From Paragonimus westermani (taxonomy: Eukaryota; Platyhelminthes; Trematoda; Plagiorchiida; Troglotrematidae): 64,000 nt of DNA. The DNA lies in NCBI GenBank assembly GCA_008508345.1, contig QNGE01000142.1, forward strand, positions 326,063-390,062. Direction: 5' to 3'. The notes under the pieces are model-generated. The model had not been told where the DNA came from and did not search any database. It saw only the letters and a list, made by a program, of their open reading frames with translations. Shown here in pieces: positions 36,348-50,300 of this stretch (the stretch's first letter is position 1; each line of letters opens with the position of its first letter). The position numbers and the translations under genes are program-made.

Positions 36348-39300
36348 GTATGTGCCTATCACCTTTCTTACTCCCCTAAGGTGCACAGAAACGTAAACAC
36401 AGCCTACTGCAAATCGTCATGCTGTATTTTTAACAAACTTATTCTGAAGCGTTCGTTAACAATGGGAACATAGGACGGCAAATGTTGGTCCACCGGTTTG
36501 ATGATGAAAGCTGGGAACGTTCATGTTGTATTCAAACTTTTATCCTAAAATAAAGTGCGAAGTAAGTTTTGCAATTTCACCATTGAGGTTGAATTTGTAG
36601 TCGCATTGTTTGCTTTAAAAGCTCAAGTGTTAATTTGCGTGCATTCTCGAAAGTATGGCTTTACTAACTCTGATCGTTTGCTTGAAGGGTAAGTTGTCGA
36701 GACCAAACAATATGGCCAAAGATGCAATTTAAGTTACACACGTCAGAATCTGATCACAAAAAACGGAGGTGAACAATTGTCACTCTGTGTAAATCGAACC
36801 ATTAGACACAAAACATTCAGATTATATCTGTTATGAGCCTCCACAAACGATTTCTCCATGAAGAACTGGAGGCAGCAGGTTTACTCTAGTTTACCTCACG
36901 TTAGAAAGAAAAGTCTCCTATAGTTGGTATTGTATCATTGGAGTGACCTTTGTGTCTTCCAATCAAATCGCATTTTTCAAACAGTTCTATTGAGTAATCT
37001 ACCAAAAAAGCTACAGAACCAATCATCAGAAAAAATATTCAGAGATAAATTTGAATGGTTCGTGCATAACCAAGATGCCAGCAATTATGCGCTTATAACT
37101 TTGCCTGATTTACAGAATCATACGTTACTACTTACTGTCGATTTTTCACAGAAATAAAAAGCTTCCTCTTAGTGAACTGACTATGCACTGCGAGCGAAAT
37201 TGCTGGAATTCAGTTAAGGCCAACGAATAGGAAGAAATAGACTAATGTCGTGATGCCTTATGTTTGTTCGCTGTAGCTTTCCAGTCCATACAAACTGATT
37301 TCTACAGAATTTGTCAGTTGCAAGTTACGGACTGTTTCCAGCAGCAGGACTACCTATTGCGATAACGGTTTGCTCAACGCAATATTTTAAGCATTTGCTA
37401 TCCAACTGTGTCATTTAATCAACCATATTTTTATCGTTTATTTCGTTGTAAAATTGAAATGGGTTAAAGTTGTCATACTACCGGGCACCAAAATGTACGC
37501 TCTGGAGGTTTTGAAAAAATGTGACCAATCAAGTAACAAACCCTAGCGAAAGCTCCTGAGGTATGTATGGGAATTCATTCTCATAGAAGATTGTTACTGT
37601 TTACTCAAAAAAGTATATTTTATGTTGACCTTCGGTGTACAGCTTGTTGGAATCATGTCGTGACAAGCAACCGTCAGTGACAGATAATAAAATAGCCTGT
37701 TTACTTGGAGTGCATCTTTTGTCTTCAGCAAACACAGAGCGAACCGTAGCATATTTAGAAAGTTGCGGATTATACTTCATTACATGGAATATATATTGTC
37801 TGGCAACACGAATTACGGACTCATTGAATTCCGGTAGAGAGCAAGTCTCGTGCAGTGATACTAGTTTGTGTAGAGGCTCACAACTTGTAAACGTGCGTAG
37901 ACGAAGATGCATTAAGTTAAAAATAACGTCCAGTACTACAATTTTAAAGAAGCCTGCGGCTGGTTGATAACAACCAATACGTGCAAGATAAAAAACTGAT
38001 GAAAGAAAGGAACACGAGTTTGTTCACCTGAACGGGTTACGCGTCAGTTTCAATTAACCCGTGAACTTCAGATTGTGTCTGTATGAATGATCTGCAGCCC
38101 CTAGAGGAGTCGATATAAGCGCTTTCTGAAAATAAAACATAACCTCACATTGTGTTATTCAGATTAAATTTCAGAGGAAAGCGTTGAATCTCGTAGTCCA
38201 CTTTAGCTGTGTATTCTGGGATTAAATAACAATCAACTTCACAACTTCAACCGGATACCGACTGAGAATCCACGGTAATAGAGCAAGGTACAGAACAGTA
38301 GTGAATTTGCACTCGTCAGATTTTCTGGAATCGCTCGGGGATCACCAACAGAACACAATCAAATTTGAGTTAGGAATTCCGAGTTAAACAAACGTGGAAC
38401 GCAATCCGCCATTTACAATCGTTGGTGTCAGAACGCTGAAAGCAATTAACACTCATCTAGTCGGATCCCAATGTCCCCAACGCTGTAACAAGCACAGTAG
38501 CTTGTGATTAAATAATAGCATATATATAAAGATGACAGGTGATGATCGGCTAAAACTAGTGCTAGTAAAGTGGTCATCTCAAGTACACTGCATTCTAGTT
38601 CTGTGGACACTTGAGACTGCGCTCTCATAAAGATGAATTTTCTGAAATCGGCCAAGATGAGCCGGCTTTGTTAGAAAGGCAAATCAGCGGCTAAACACAA
38701 TTAAATTGAAGGCCACATCCCGAAAAGAAAGCTGAATCTAAGTAATTCAATATGCATTATCATTCCAGGCAGATTGCAATTGAGCTTAGTCAAAGCTGGT
38801 AGTAATTTATGGTTCAGTTTCATTGCCAAAATAGGGAGTTGGCTCGTTAGCTATTAACGAAATAAGGGAAAACTTAGCCAGCAAAAATACAATGGTTCAC
38901 GACTGATTTTGATTGTACAAATCACAGTTGTATCAATTTAATCTCGGGGTATTAATAGACTAAGTGAACAGACGGTGAGTTTTTATTACATGTGTGATCT
39001 CCGTAGTATGCCACATTCACGGTAACAGTTACGTTATAGGTATATCTGTGCTGGAGTGATTTTGTAAAGAAAGCCAATCGGCTGAACACACGAAATGTTC
39101 AGTGCACCTTTTATTCAGTACAAAGAATCAGGCTAATATTTTGGTGTTCTCTGAATCCATTGCATTTTACTGTGACCAGCGGAACCAACATAGTCACAAA
39201 TCATTTGGGATGAAGCCGTGTCCCGAAATGTGTTCAGAAAATACACGAACATGCAGACCTACACATATGTGGACACTGTTTATACCAGTAACTTCAGACT

Positions 39301-42300
39301 CGTCATTAAAAGATTTTTAAAATTACCTGCGAAACCCAATCGAGTTTGTCAATGCGTTCCATCGAAAATCACAGCTGCTGCTTTCAGTTTATATTGCTTT
39401 TATAACAAAGTAAATGTGCCTTGAATAGATTAGTTCTTACATTTTTTGTAACTCCCAGGTTCACCCACGTATTTACCACTCGAAACCCTCACGTTCATAA
39501 CTTTATAGATTCAAGCATTTTTTGCCAGATGAGCAGACGGCATTTCGCAAATAATTGTGCATTTCGTCGCCAAACTAATTTCAGCGCCATCGACAAGTCC
39601 GTTGGTAACATCTCGGTGAATGTGTATACATTTGCGGTGATATTTGTGTGTGACGTAGGAAGAATTACACTATATCGGCAATAAGCTCGTTGTAACGCAA
39701 CGTGCTGAAAACCCCATATATCTGAAGGAACAGAATTAGCTGGTATAATAATCAACAAAAACAGCAGAGCATATTACAAAATATATTTTTCGATAGCAGC
39801 CAAATTACCTCACCAAAATGTGAAATACTCGCCTGATATGGTATTTCCTATACATGTGAGGGCTTCCTCTGCAGACCGACTGAGGATCTTATGAGAGTAC
39901 TTTTAAATGCGGTCAATTATACTCACTATTGTAATGTTCAACTTAGAACGGCAGTGGTCACTTTGGCTGACATACCAAATGCAATCAATCTGGAGAAATC
40001 ATTAGGAGGAAATGCATAGCAGAACGTGACATATAGTTTTCAACTGTTCATCACCAAGCCGAATGCATTACATTTACAGCACAACTGAGGAAATCGTTTA
40101 GTCATGCGACAAACGTGAAATTATTGTTAGTGCAATCAAGCCACTGAGTGGTATGTATCAATTTCCGTCATAGTATCAGTGACATTTTGCGGTGACAAGC
40201 GTTGTTTGCTGTAATCCCAAAAACTGACGATTTTGACGAGCGAAAGAAACAAATTTAAAGAGCTCCAGTTGTGTAGAAATATATCATTGTTTCAATACGG
40301 CTGATGGGATGACTTTATTTTATAGATTGAGAGAAACGGCAAGTTCATCAAGTGAATGTTGTTGATCAGTAAGCAGTAAACCGGTGCTGTCGACTGAATT
40401 CATCTTTCACTAGAGAGCTTCATGGCGTTCAGTTTTCTCAGACAGCGAAGGAAACATCCTTGGCCGTACGAGAACAAACGAACGATTATACACAAAGGGA
40501 TTCAAACAAAATTTTGAACAAGCTGCTGGACGGGTTCGTAAAAATTGTGTTGTCAGCAACAAACTAGAACATACTGGTAATGGTTACACCAAACACGTCC
40601 GCTAAAAATGCGAATCGACGTATAGGGGTTTATTTTCTTTCCGAAGTAGCTCACCAGGCTCAAACCGACATATCACGGCTCTGCGTGGAAAACTCTCCAG
40701 GTGGCATTTTGTAAGATTTTAAGAATAAATGTCAATCTGTTGTACTGTTGTTTCTGCACATATGATCAGTGCTCTACCGGTCAAACAGCTGGCAAAATGT
40801 CGTTCGTCTAAGATGGCTGACCTATGCTCTTTTATTTTTGCGCTGTACCCGACTAACAGTACATTTCAGTCGCCAGTGTAAATCGCAAGTTATGGTGAGC
40901 TCAGTCGAAATGAATGGACACATCGGCCAGATGAACCATATGGTTAAACACGCACAATATGCCACTCATTTACTTCAGGCCGATTAGATTCATCAGCATA
41001 CGATCTTGACTGCTCCAATGTCAGTTCTGTTAAAGAAATTTCTGCAAATAAAAGCGAATATGTGTATTCAACACCAACCTCATTATGCTCTTTTTTTAAT
41101 TAACCTAACATGTTTGACAGACTGACACTTGAAGAAAGTGTTTAAGTTGGGGTTGGGTACATCTGAACATATACATTCCCTCCTGATGACACAAACGTTA
41201 TTGTTTAAATACGTCAAGTTCCACTGTTGCTTAACACGAAGTTAACTACACTCTACGATTTACATTTCACTGTCTCCGTCTTGTTTATTGGTATAAAAAT
41301 AAGCCGAAATAAACGTTTCTTTGAGTAAACCAGACATTCGTGATCAAAGCTACCGTTGTCTGGACGGCCATGTTCTCTTGAAACATAAAACACATCAAAA
41401 TAGGTCCAGCGTTCAAGTAACTCTGTCCGATACAAGTTGCAGCATTCACAGATTGAGAAGTGGGTCATACAATGTAGCTGAGTCAATTCACATTTTCCCG
41501 GAAAGATTATTTATACTGATCTACCCAAATTACTTTCAAACGGTTTATAAAGGTTCCAGAGACTAGAAGACAGTTGTTTCGCTTAGGCTGTAAGAATCCT
41601 CTTACGCCGTTCACAGTTTATTTGGGTGGTATATAGGATACCAGAGAAGAAATGTCAGTCATATTTGCGTCATAAATGACAAATAGGGGTACTGAATTAT
41701 TACATTTGATTCTGTTCAACAGTACGTGCTTTAATTAACAGCATGTTGCAAGTTGATTCAGGTAACAACCTGTACTTCATTGGGTATTTTCGAATGAAAT
41801 ACGTGTAAAACGACGTTTTTATCAACTTCCGGTTGATATAGTGAATTAACTACATAAGATGTGAATTGCTGGTTACCGCGTCCAAACTGTAGCAAAGATA
41901 ACAGTGCTTTCCATAACTAGATCAATGGCGTTGTTGAGGTGGCTGCCGTTCCAGTAATATAATTTTTCTAGTTTACAAGAGCTAGATAGAGAATATCGAC
42001 TACGAATTTCGCACACGGAAATAAATGTATGAACAGCTGAAAAACTGATTTGCAGTTTTTTTAACCTGATAACGTTCGAGGTAGTCATCAAGTACAAATA
42101 AATCAAATATCATGGTAGTGCTCTCTGGGAAGAGTTAATCGATGGCCACCCTAATCAAGATTCTACTTCTAAGAATATTCCGGAAATAGCGGAATCTTTC
42201 GTGAACTATCGGCAATCTACACACCACAGCAGAGGGAGGAAGATAAAGCAACGAAGCTAACCCGACGTCCTTCTAAGTGATGTTCTTCCTCTGTCTCGCT

Positions 42301-42347
42301 CACTTCGGTTTTCGGCATACATCGTTCAGCGAACTCAACGTTGACAG
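36348..42347. other. No gene identified
   Basis: Only chance-length ORFs. The region 37601-37967 is open on both strands. It carries a Cys/Arg-rich stretch that superficially recalls the last ephrin strand but lacks the rest of the domain. Confidence 0.4.
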
Positions 42348-42506
42348 AACGTGGAGAGTGTTGAATTAGGAGGTATACCAATCACCACAGATCAGGGTTC
42401 AGCTAATACATTGTTTGTGCAATATTGCGGAAGCTATCTCAGCACATTGGCTGAGTCCCACTTTATGTGTCCAGAAACGGTTGGTGACAAGCCTTTCGCT
42501 GTGTTG
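42348..42506 (+). CDS. Candidate internal exon, unassigned
   Basis: A 53-codon open stretch, phase 0 at both ends, lies between GACAG and a GTAAAA donor. A stop (TGA) sits three bases before the exon start in frame, so translation would depend on splicing. The predicted segment (GGIPITTDQGSANT, then QYCGSYL and SHFMCPETVG) has balanced codon use and two cysteines that could pair. No family recognised. The acceptor lacks an adjacent pyrimidine tract. Confidence 0.2.
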
Positions 42507-45500
42507 GTAAAAATGCAGCTGATATTTTTTAATATCATTTCACTTTAGTAGTTCTTCCAAATCTGAATTTTTACGCCGATGTTTTTTCATACTATTTACC
42601 ACCTTCTGGACCACCCCTACCTCCCCTTAATCCATACTGTGTTATTGTTTTAACCGGTGTAAACCATTGTACATTTTTCAAACTCCTGTTTGTTTTTTTG
42701 TAGATTTTCCAACCACGTCTGACCTCTTTCATTCAATATATGTGAGTGTTCTGACCATCTCTCTTTTCGGACTCCTAGTACATTTCCTACCCAAAGCATT
42801 TCAATCGTGTTGCATCAAATTCATGTTTTTTTATTAATGAGTAGACTTCGGTTGCACATTGCCGCATTCGCTTTGGTCTCAGGCATGACCAGATGGATTT
42901 CGTCCAGCTGCTGGCTTTTCAATATATAAAGTGTATGTTGATTTTGTAAAAGTAACCGCTGAGAGGCTAACGGAATGTCACTTTGCAAGACTTCTTACAG
43001 GTTATTGTTAGCTTTTGCCAAATCGTCCATTATTTTCAAACTGTTTTTACTTTGACAATTATACGTCAACAATACTAAACGTTGACGTAACACCGTTAGT
43101 TTCTGAACGCCACTAGCTCTCTTACTAGATAACGTGTTCTGTTGTTGTTCCAGCATGCGAAACTGAAGTGTTTCATTATGGTAGAATGGACAGTTAGGTC
43201 TTTCTCATCCTTTCCAATTGAACTGTGTTAAGAATGTTATTTGTTCAATTTATTACTATTGCCGTTTATTATCATCTGTTATTTATTAGCAGAACGTTTT
43301 ACTCGATAAACCGCCTACTATCAATCATCCACAAACTAATCATGAATTCCGCATCTACGGGGAGGTTTGTCAGCCTTGTTGGGATTTTTGGATCAGCTCC
43401 CTAATTTGTTTTTTATATACAGCTTAGCACTCATGCCGAGGACAATTCTCAGTGGATGAACCCGTTCTTATAAGGATTTCGCCTACCGGATGCTTGTCCG
43501 ACACGCATTATTGGTAAACTTCAGGCTAAAATTGGCCTACTAGCTACTATCGTGCCTGTTTCGGTATGACAACATCAAACTAACTGCACAGTAGTTCTCT
43601 TCCCTTGGTAACTAACTATCATGTTTTGTTGTCTCACAACGTACCCTGAGGAATATTGTTTTGTGAAGTATTTTATTTATAGTTTGAAGATGTGAATACG
43701 TTAAAATTGAGCTTACATCTTCAGAGTGGACAAAGGAATAACTCGAAATGTGAAATGTATTTTGTTCTAAGAAGACTTACTAACCACCGTCATGTTTTGA
43801 AAGGTTCTTTTCTTTCAACTAACTCATAAGAGCTTGTAATTCAAATTCTTCTTATTCGCGTCAGCTGGAAACAATGATGCTCATAAACAACACTTAGCAG
43901 ACCACTGCTTAACAGATAGAGAATCGAAGACTAACAACCGAGTTGATGACAACTTCACTAGACTCCGCAAAATGTTTTTCTCCAGAATCACGACTCACAT
44001 ACCAACGTTAGCGTCTATACACTACAGCCAACCCTGTCTATCTTACTTCCAAATGTTTCAATGTCATTTGAGGCTCTTGCCTAGTATTAACCAACCGACG
44101 GTAGTTAAATCGTCACAGAATCTTACGTTTTTCAGACAAACTAACAGCTTTTCCAAATCAGACTTTAACTTCATTTTTGTTGCAGCAAAAACCAAAATTG
44201 TCACAGCTTCAGTTTTCGTTGAACAGTAAAGCTAACCAAAATGAATGTCTAACACTTACAGGGTCACTTAGTATAACAGTTTCGCCATATGTACTCTGAG
44301 AACTCAAACAATTCAAACTCCACCAATTCCTGCGCGGTGTGAACTCCGTTGCCAACCTGGAGAGAAATAGTGAACAAATGGAAAGAAATCACGGATCGAT
44401 CAAATTCACATCCAATCAATGGGCGTCATTTTTCATTATAGAAAACCGTTATGATGAAAGCAACTGTCAACCATCAAGAAAGACGCTTTTCCATTGTGAA
44501 GAATATCTGTTGTATGAAAAGAAAGTTCCAAATTCTTGATCAGTCAGGAACATGATGAACGGCAACCTTTCAGCTTTCAAATAAACTTTAACAGTGGAGG
44601 AAAAGAAACTAATCTATACTGTGTTGAAACCTTGCTACCCGATTTTGTAGAAATTGGTTTTACAAAAGCGTAACGATTTTGTCAGCATTTACATAGACAG
44701 AACTCTGACAAACACCGCACTGGTAAATGCGTATGACAGTCAACGAACGTGTTCGGGTGTCATCGACATCTTCTGTAGAGACCAGTGTACACACTGACTG
44801 TTCTACTACAAAGGTAAAAGTAATTGAACAAACAGTGTTTAGATGACTTCCGTAAAAGTGTCCAAAACTTATAGTAGAACACCATATTTTGGTAACTGTG
44901 TGATTAACTGAGAATGTAATATGTCCCAAAAAATACAGCTCGTCCGAAGTAAGTGTTTTTTCAGATCTAAACACATTGAACTCACTACTGCTCTTATTTA
45001 TGTACTGAATAACGCAACCATTTTATGATTCGTTTGAACAACCGTAGCACGTATTTCCGATGCAGAACGTCAGAGTAAGTAGTATACCATCAAAGTTACA
45101 GAATACCTTTACCATCGCAAATGCTGAAAAATAATCCGCTTTTGGATAACTTGTCTCCAAAAACTGAAATCACCCATCTAAGCTACGCCAAAAGTCATTC
45201 ACATCAATTTGGTGTGCTACAAATAGAGCGAATCTAGAAATCGGATGAATGATTTGGATGGACGTCATGTCGAAGCTCTGAGAAGAGACCAAGTTCGTTA
45301 ATTATTCATAAACATTCCTGCGCTTACAACGTGATTTCAGCACTGAACAGCGAAGTATAATTTTGCGTCCTACAACCGTACTTTCAAAACACTCAATTTT
45401 TCTTCATGTATTCTTTTCGAAAACCATTGTAATCGATCGGTCTGAGGTGAAACTTGGATGGTTGATACACCAGCATGAACCAGGTATGACAAAAACCAAC

Positions 45501-45930
45501 GGTAGTTATTGGTCTTAGACGTTTGTATGCACGGGTATAGAGAAGAGGGTTTTAATTCTTACAAGTTTTGGGGCCACGTATTTTTGGTAGTGAAACTAAT
45601 GAATTCACTTTAAGTGGTAGTAGACAGTACAGTTGCAGACAAACCAAAACTTAGCAGATCAACACGTAGTAGGTGTAAGAAGTTATAAGCTAAGTTCTCA
45701 CAGAAAAGTGAACGAGATCTTGAGTTTCAAACCAACTGCTGCTAGGTAATATGGAATTACGGCCTCATAAAATTGGCAGTACTACATTTACATGAGATTC
45801 AGTTCAATTATTGTGTCTTATGACAGCAGCGTACTGCAACGTTTGAGATGAGAAAACAATGGTTTGAACATCAGATAAGAAAGGCCCTTATATTGTTTGA
45901 GTTGCGATGTCTTGGAAAAACAATAAAACA
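42507..45930. other. No gene identified
   Basis: A pyrimidine-rich stretch (about 42.5-42.9 kb) is followed by ordinary A+T-rich sequence. Short ORFs at 43972-44229 and 44339-44539 show no recognisable domain. Confidence 0.4.
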
Positions 45931-46112
45931 TCATGAAAAACAATGTTTAGCGAACAAGCTCATTTTTACTTATTCACAATCAGGCTAAAAACACCAACTT
46001 TGTATTCCACATTCCACGGGAGAATCTTTAGGGGAGTAAACAGGGGACGTGTGACCATTGAAGTCAATCAGTTCCATGTCACACTGCAATCAATTACTCA
46101 CTTGAACAATGC
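45931..46112 (+). repeat. Left inverted flank of Penelope-like element
   Basis: Reverse complement of the right flank over about 180 bp with small indels. The best-conserved core is GAGAATCTTTAGGGGAGTAA (46021-46040), followed by ACGTGTG and GTCAATCAGTT. Penelope-like elements are known to carry such terminal repeats in direct or inverted orientation. This copy is more diverged than the right one. Confidence 0.8.
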
Positions 46113-47165
46113 TTCTGGCCCATCTCACTGGGCAACCAATGTTTTTTCTCGACGTAACATCCTTGTTTACCGAAGTCCCATTAAAGAAGACCACAGATTA
46201 CCTGTGTGATTATGTTGAGAACAGCAACATAGATACTCAGATATTGTTGGTAGAACTCGAACGATAACTTCATCTGTGAAGTAACAACGTACAGTTTAAG
46301 TTCAATGAAGGAATCTACCGACAAAAGGGTGGTGTCGCAGTGGGATTGCCATTGGGCGCATATTTGTGGATATTTTCATGGCGAAATCGGGAATCTAACA
46401 GCTGAATTCAACAACTCAACAATGCTATTTTTATAAGAGGTATGTTGACGACATCCCTTGCGTACTCATAATAATAACGTAGACCCAACTGATATCTTGG
46501 CAGTATTCAACTCCTCCGAAAGAATTATCATTCACGTGCAAAATATTCACATAGAATGGCTACCCGGAAAGGATCGTAGATAGGGCCATGCAACAACGGA
46601 GTGTAAGAGAACAACTGCACATAATAGAAGAGAAAACTGTGCATATCGGATTGCCATTAATGGGCACTAATCTAGCTGAGACTACTACACGTAGGCTCAG
46701 AAGTGCTGTCAATAGAACACATTACGCCACCAAATTAGTAGTCCACTTTACGTCCAATACGTTTTCGTGCCAACGCCTAAAAGATAAAGTGCCTGTTTCT
46801 GCAGCCTCGTTTTGTGTACACTCACTTCCTTGTTCCTGTGGGGCCAGTTTGCTGGGCGCACGACTAGACGCTTATTGGAACGGATCCGGTACCACCACTT
46901 AGCTTGGCTCAACAATTGAACAACGAAGTCGGTCAGCAGCGCCATACCATCACACCTTGTGGATCCAACTCACGATGTAGACGTAAAGGACGTATTTCGC
47001 CCAATCTACCGAGTTAAGGTCATCCGGTCGAGAGCGGTAAGGAGTAGGATTCTGTCTAGAACACAGGCGATTGGGATTAATATACATAACCCACCCCTGT
47101 GCGCCCAAGAACGTTTTGTTTAGGCTCCGGATCTATCCTGGTCAACCCCATCCTGTTAGCCTGTC

Positions 47166-47353
47166 AAGACTTATTGTTCCAGTGGGTACTTGACTGCAGT
47201 GTGACATTGAACTGATTGACCTCATTGACCACACGTCCCCCGTTTACTCCCCTAACGATTCTCCCGTGAAATGTGTGATACAAATTTGATGTATCCAGCC
47301 TGATGATGAATAACTGAAAACGAGCTTGTTCGCTACACATTGTTTTCCATGAC
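47166..47353 (-). repeat. Right inverted flank of Penelope-like element
   Basis: Matches the left flank when reverse-complemented: the plus strand here has TTTACTCCCCTAACGATTCTC (47242-47262) and, farther right, GAGCTTGTTCGCT against AGCGAACAAGCTC on the left. Similarity ends abruptly at about 47353, marking the element edge. A CTGATGA...GAAA arrangement at 47300-47319 recalls a hammerhead ribozyme core, but the stems are poor. Confidence 0.8.
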
Positions 47354-50300
47354 GACGCTGGGAATGTTTACGAGAAATAGAACATCATTAGGGTTAACCA
47401 TGTTGAACCTTGAGAAACCTGAATTTTGCTGGGCGTTTCCCCCCACAACTAACGTTTCGAGCGCCGTGAGTGAGGACTATTGAAATGTTGAAAAACAGCT
47501 TCCAGAAGAATGAAATACTGGAAATCCCAGAAGTCGAGTTGAAAAATATGATGCTAATTATTGCTTAAATACTAGTGGTTTTGCAGTCCTCAGTGTACGT
47601 ACATTGCAGTCAATCTGAAAACAGTTGAAAAGGTAAAATCTCACAGCGAACCAAGAGTTGGCTTTGTTTTAGTCTTTGCCATGAAGAAAAATGATATTAT
47701 TTAATTCCTTCGAACGCTATTGCAGAAAAACAAGCAACGCAACCTTTGCTGTCCAAGTAAGATAGATAGGTATGGATCAGAGCGGCTGTAATATAGGCAA
47801 TACACCTTGAGAGAAAATGAGCGGGTTATTGCAAACCTGTGGAGACCATGGGCATAAAGCTTACAAATAATCTGACAACTATTAATGTTTTTGCGATCGG
47901 TCAAAGTTTGGAATCGTCTGCTTTTTTGTTGGATGAATGCCCTTCTACTACAGACGGCAAGGCTACGCCGTGTTGTACATTGCATTCAACTATCACTAAT
48001 AACTGTAATACCTGCTTTTGTATTCCTCAGGAATAGTTGCTGTAAGCTCTTCAGGGTCCCTTTGCTTTTTTCAGTGTAAATCGTGTTGGTCCTTCCCAAG
48101 TAGAATTTCACTCGATAGGGATGGAAATTTACATCACCCACGCAAGTCCAGGTACACTGCAAGATAACCTGGATATAATCAACGTGAGTTCCACCAGACG
48201 AAACATAGTTTCGTGCCCGTAGCTCAAACGCGTTAACAAAAGCGTGCGTAATCATTTAACGGTGCTCATATGACAGCATACTACTCGCACATGATGCGAA
48301 AAACATCTTAAATGTTCTTTTACGCTTTTGAACAAACATGTGCCTGTGTGCGTAGACAGGTGTTCTGAGATCCTGACCGAATAAATCAGTTTCTCCATGA
48401 CAGTGAGTGGCCGCTGTTTGTGTGACGCTACTAGGTTAACGGCGTTTAATCGGGCTAACCTCCGAATGATTCACTGGTCGTTGCAGTCCGAATAACTGGC
48501 AAAATTGAACCGGATTGTTTCGCCATTTTCTTGCTGACCGCGGACTGTTTGTTTATTTGAGTACACGAGGCAATCGAGTGTGTTGTTTATTTCTAGTGTT
48601 TACTATCTGATTGAAATGCAGTCGAATTCAATTATTGAAGCTCCATCCTTTCTATATGATCCCCCATCTCTCCTACAAAACAGTTGCTGACAGTTACTTG
48701 TGCTCGGCAAACCCGTCAACTAGCGCATTCTTTCCACCTTCGAGTCAAATCCTTCTACTATCGCAAAACGATGCCGAAGTCTGACATGCAAACTTTAACA
48801 GTATTTCACTTTAGGTTATGCACGATGTTCTTTCTAAGCACTGTCTGAATGTTGGTTGTCTGTGCGCTGACTGAAAGTATGGTTTCAAAAAACGCACCAT
48901 TAGTAACGTGTCTAGTATGCTGTCCATAGTTTCACTCGTTTTTGGTTAAAATACTACATTTATGGTGGTGGTAAAAAAAAGATTCATTTTATTCGGTTGT
49001 CCGTGGATGACACAGTAGAGTTTATTCTACAATCCAAAATCCACAACGTCCTAGATATTGTTATTATGTAAACCAAAAATCAATCTTCACCTGACACGTT
49101 GGGCACGTAAATCCGTGTAAAACAATTCTATTAGTTTAGCTGCTATTCGTAGTTTAGTGAAACATGGGCCGGCTGGAATGGGTTTCAACTAATGCAGGAA
49201 TATACACACGGCAACTTCGAATTAGAAAAGGACTTCTTTTATTTCACGTTGAATTTTTGATGTTTATTTGGTTTGATTTTGGTTGACATCAGTGCGTCCT
49301 TGAAATAAATTGCGCAAATTATCATAATTTCTTCGTGTTCAGACCGTTGCTTTTAAATGGCTCAAGGGAGTAGTTTGTCCTTGTCTTGACTTGATGAAGT
49401 TCCATCCCATAGTGTATGTGAAACTGTTTGGCAAATTTCCGAGAATGCCGTGGCACGTTCTAATGAACGGAGCGATTCGTTCAGATGCAGCTTAGATCAA
49501 TTGAAACCTTCCTTTGCTCTCTAGACTTTCAAACGGATTGTGTCAACGGGGAATATGTGTGTACTCCCGGTAGTAAGTCGATTACGTTTGCTTTCGAAGC
49601 CGGTCTCTGAAACAGGATGGGAAAAGTGCTGTGTGATGAGAACGAGATAGCCAGCCAATTCTCACTTTTTATGTATTTATGAATGAACTAGTAATTGAAG
49701 AGGAAAGCCAATCCAAAGGCATAGCCAGAGAGCTATTTAAAACTAATTTGAAAATTGTCTGGCCCAACGTGTGAACTCATGCTCAGTTAACAGATAAGTA
49801 AACTATAAGCTTAAAATTATGTATACACAGCGAGGATTGACAAGCTGAACGTGTGAAATGGATTTACTTTTTGAAAGATAGTTTCGAGTTGGTTTACCGC
49901 ACATGGGATTAGTGGGTCAGAAATGTGCGAGATGTGACAGCTGACTAGAATTCCGTAGATGTTTGACAAATAACTTACACACAGTCCGTTGGTCAGATGT
50001 TGCAGAAATGTAAGTGTAGCTACTGCTGCCGATGTCGATGAGTGATCATCACTAGGTGGATAATAAAGAAGAGTGTAGCTAATAAACTGACATATTCACC
50101 TCACAGGTTTGACCGTTGTTTATTTAGACATTGGCCAATTTTGTCCACATTCAAGATGGTGTCAGAATGTCGCAGTGGGAGTTCGTAAGTTATACCCGGT
50201 ACCATATATCCTGGCCAATGTAGTTGCATTCAGCAGTCCTTATAAATTCAAACGTAAGGTCTAAGTAGTAAACCGGTTCAACATTGCGGACTGTAAAATT

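Larger units (their letters stand above)
45931..47353 (+). mobile_element. Decayed Penelope-like retroelement with inverted flanking repeats
   Basis: Internal plus-strand pieces in order: QKGGVAVGLPLGA at about 46322 (family: Q-x-D-G-V-A-M-G-S-P-L-G-P), then VDIFMAK after a frameshift (family: LADIFMA), then FYKRYVDDI with the catalytic Asp pair at 46447-46452. A segment from 46588 follows with RRLRSAVNRT, AKL-like and KDKVP motifs, then FCVHSLPCSCGASLLGA at 46810-46860, which fits the start of the Penelope GIY-YIG endonuclease (family: CxCGASYIGRT). Later frames retain IGI-x-x-x-x-P-P-L-C-A-like remains. Stops and frameshifts abound, so it cannot be active. The RT is also severely shortened. 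Flanks are inverted copies of about 180 bp. Confidence 0.82.

Noticed and set aside
36989..37157. Exon-like stretch after TTTTTCAAACAG ending in TAA, as partner of the 36261 signal-peptide exon
   Set aside because: Needs phase 1 entry while the signal-peptide exon leaves phase 0; no intermediate exon was seen.
37635..37967. Possible second ephrin fragment (YFIT, Cys/Arg-rich stretch then IKLKI)
   Set aside because: No Cys-Pro, FSP-like or W-N elements nearby and no suitable splice phases; both strands are open here, which suggests composition effects.
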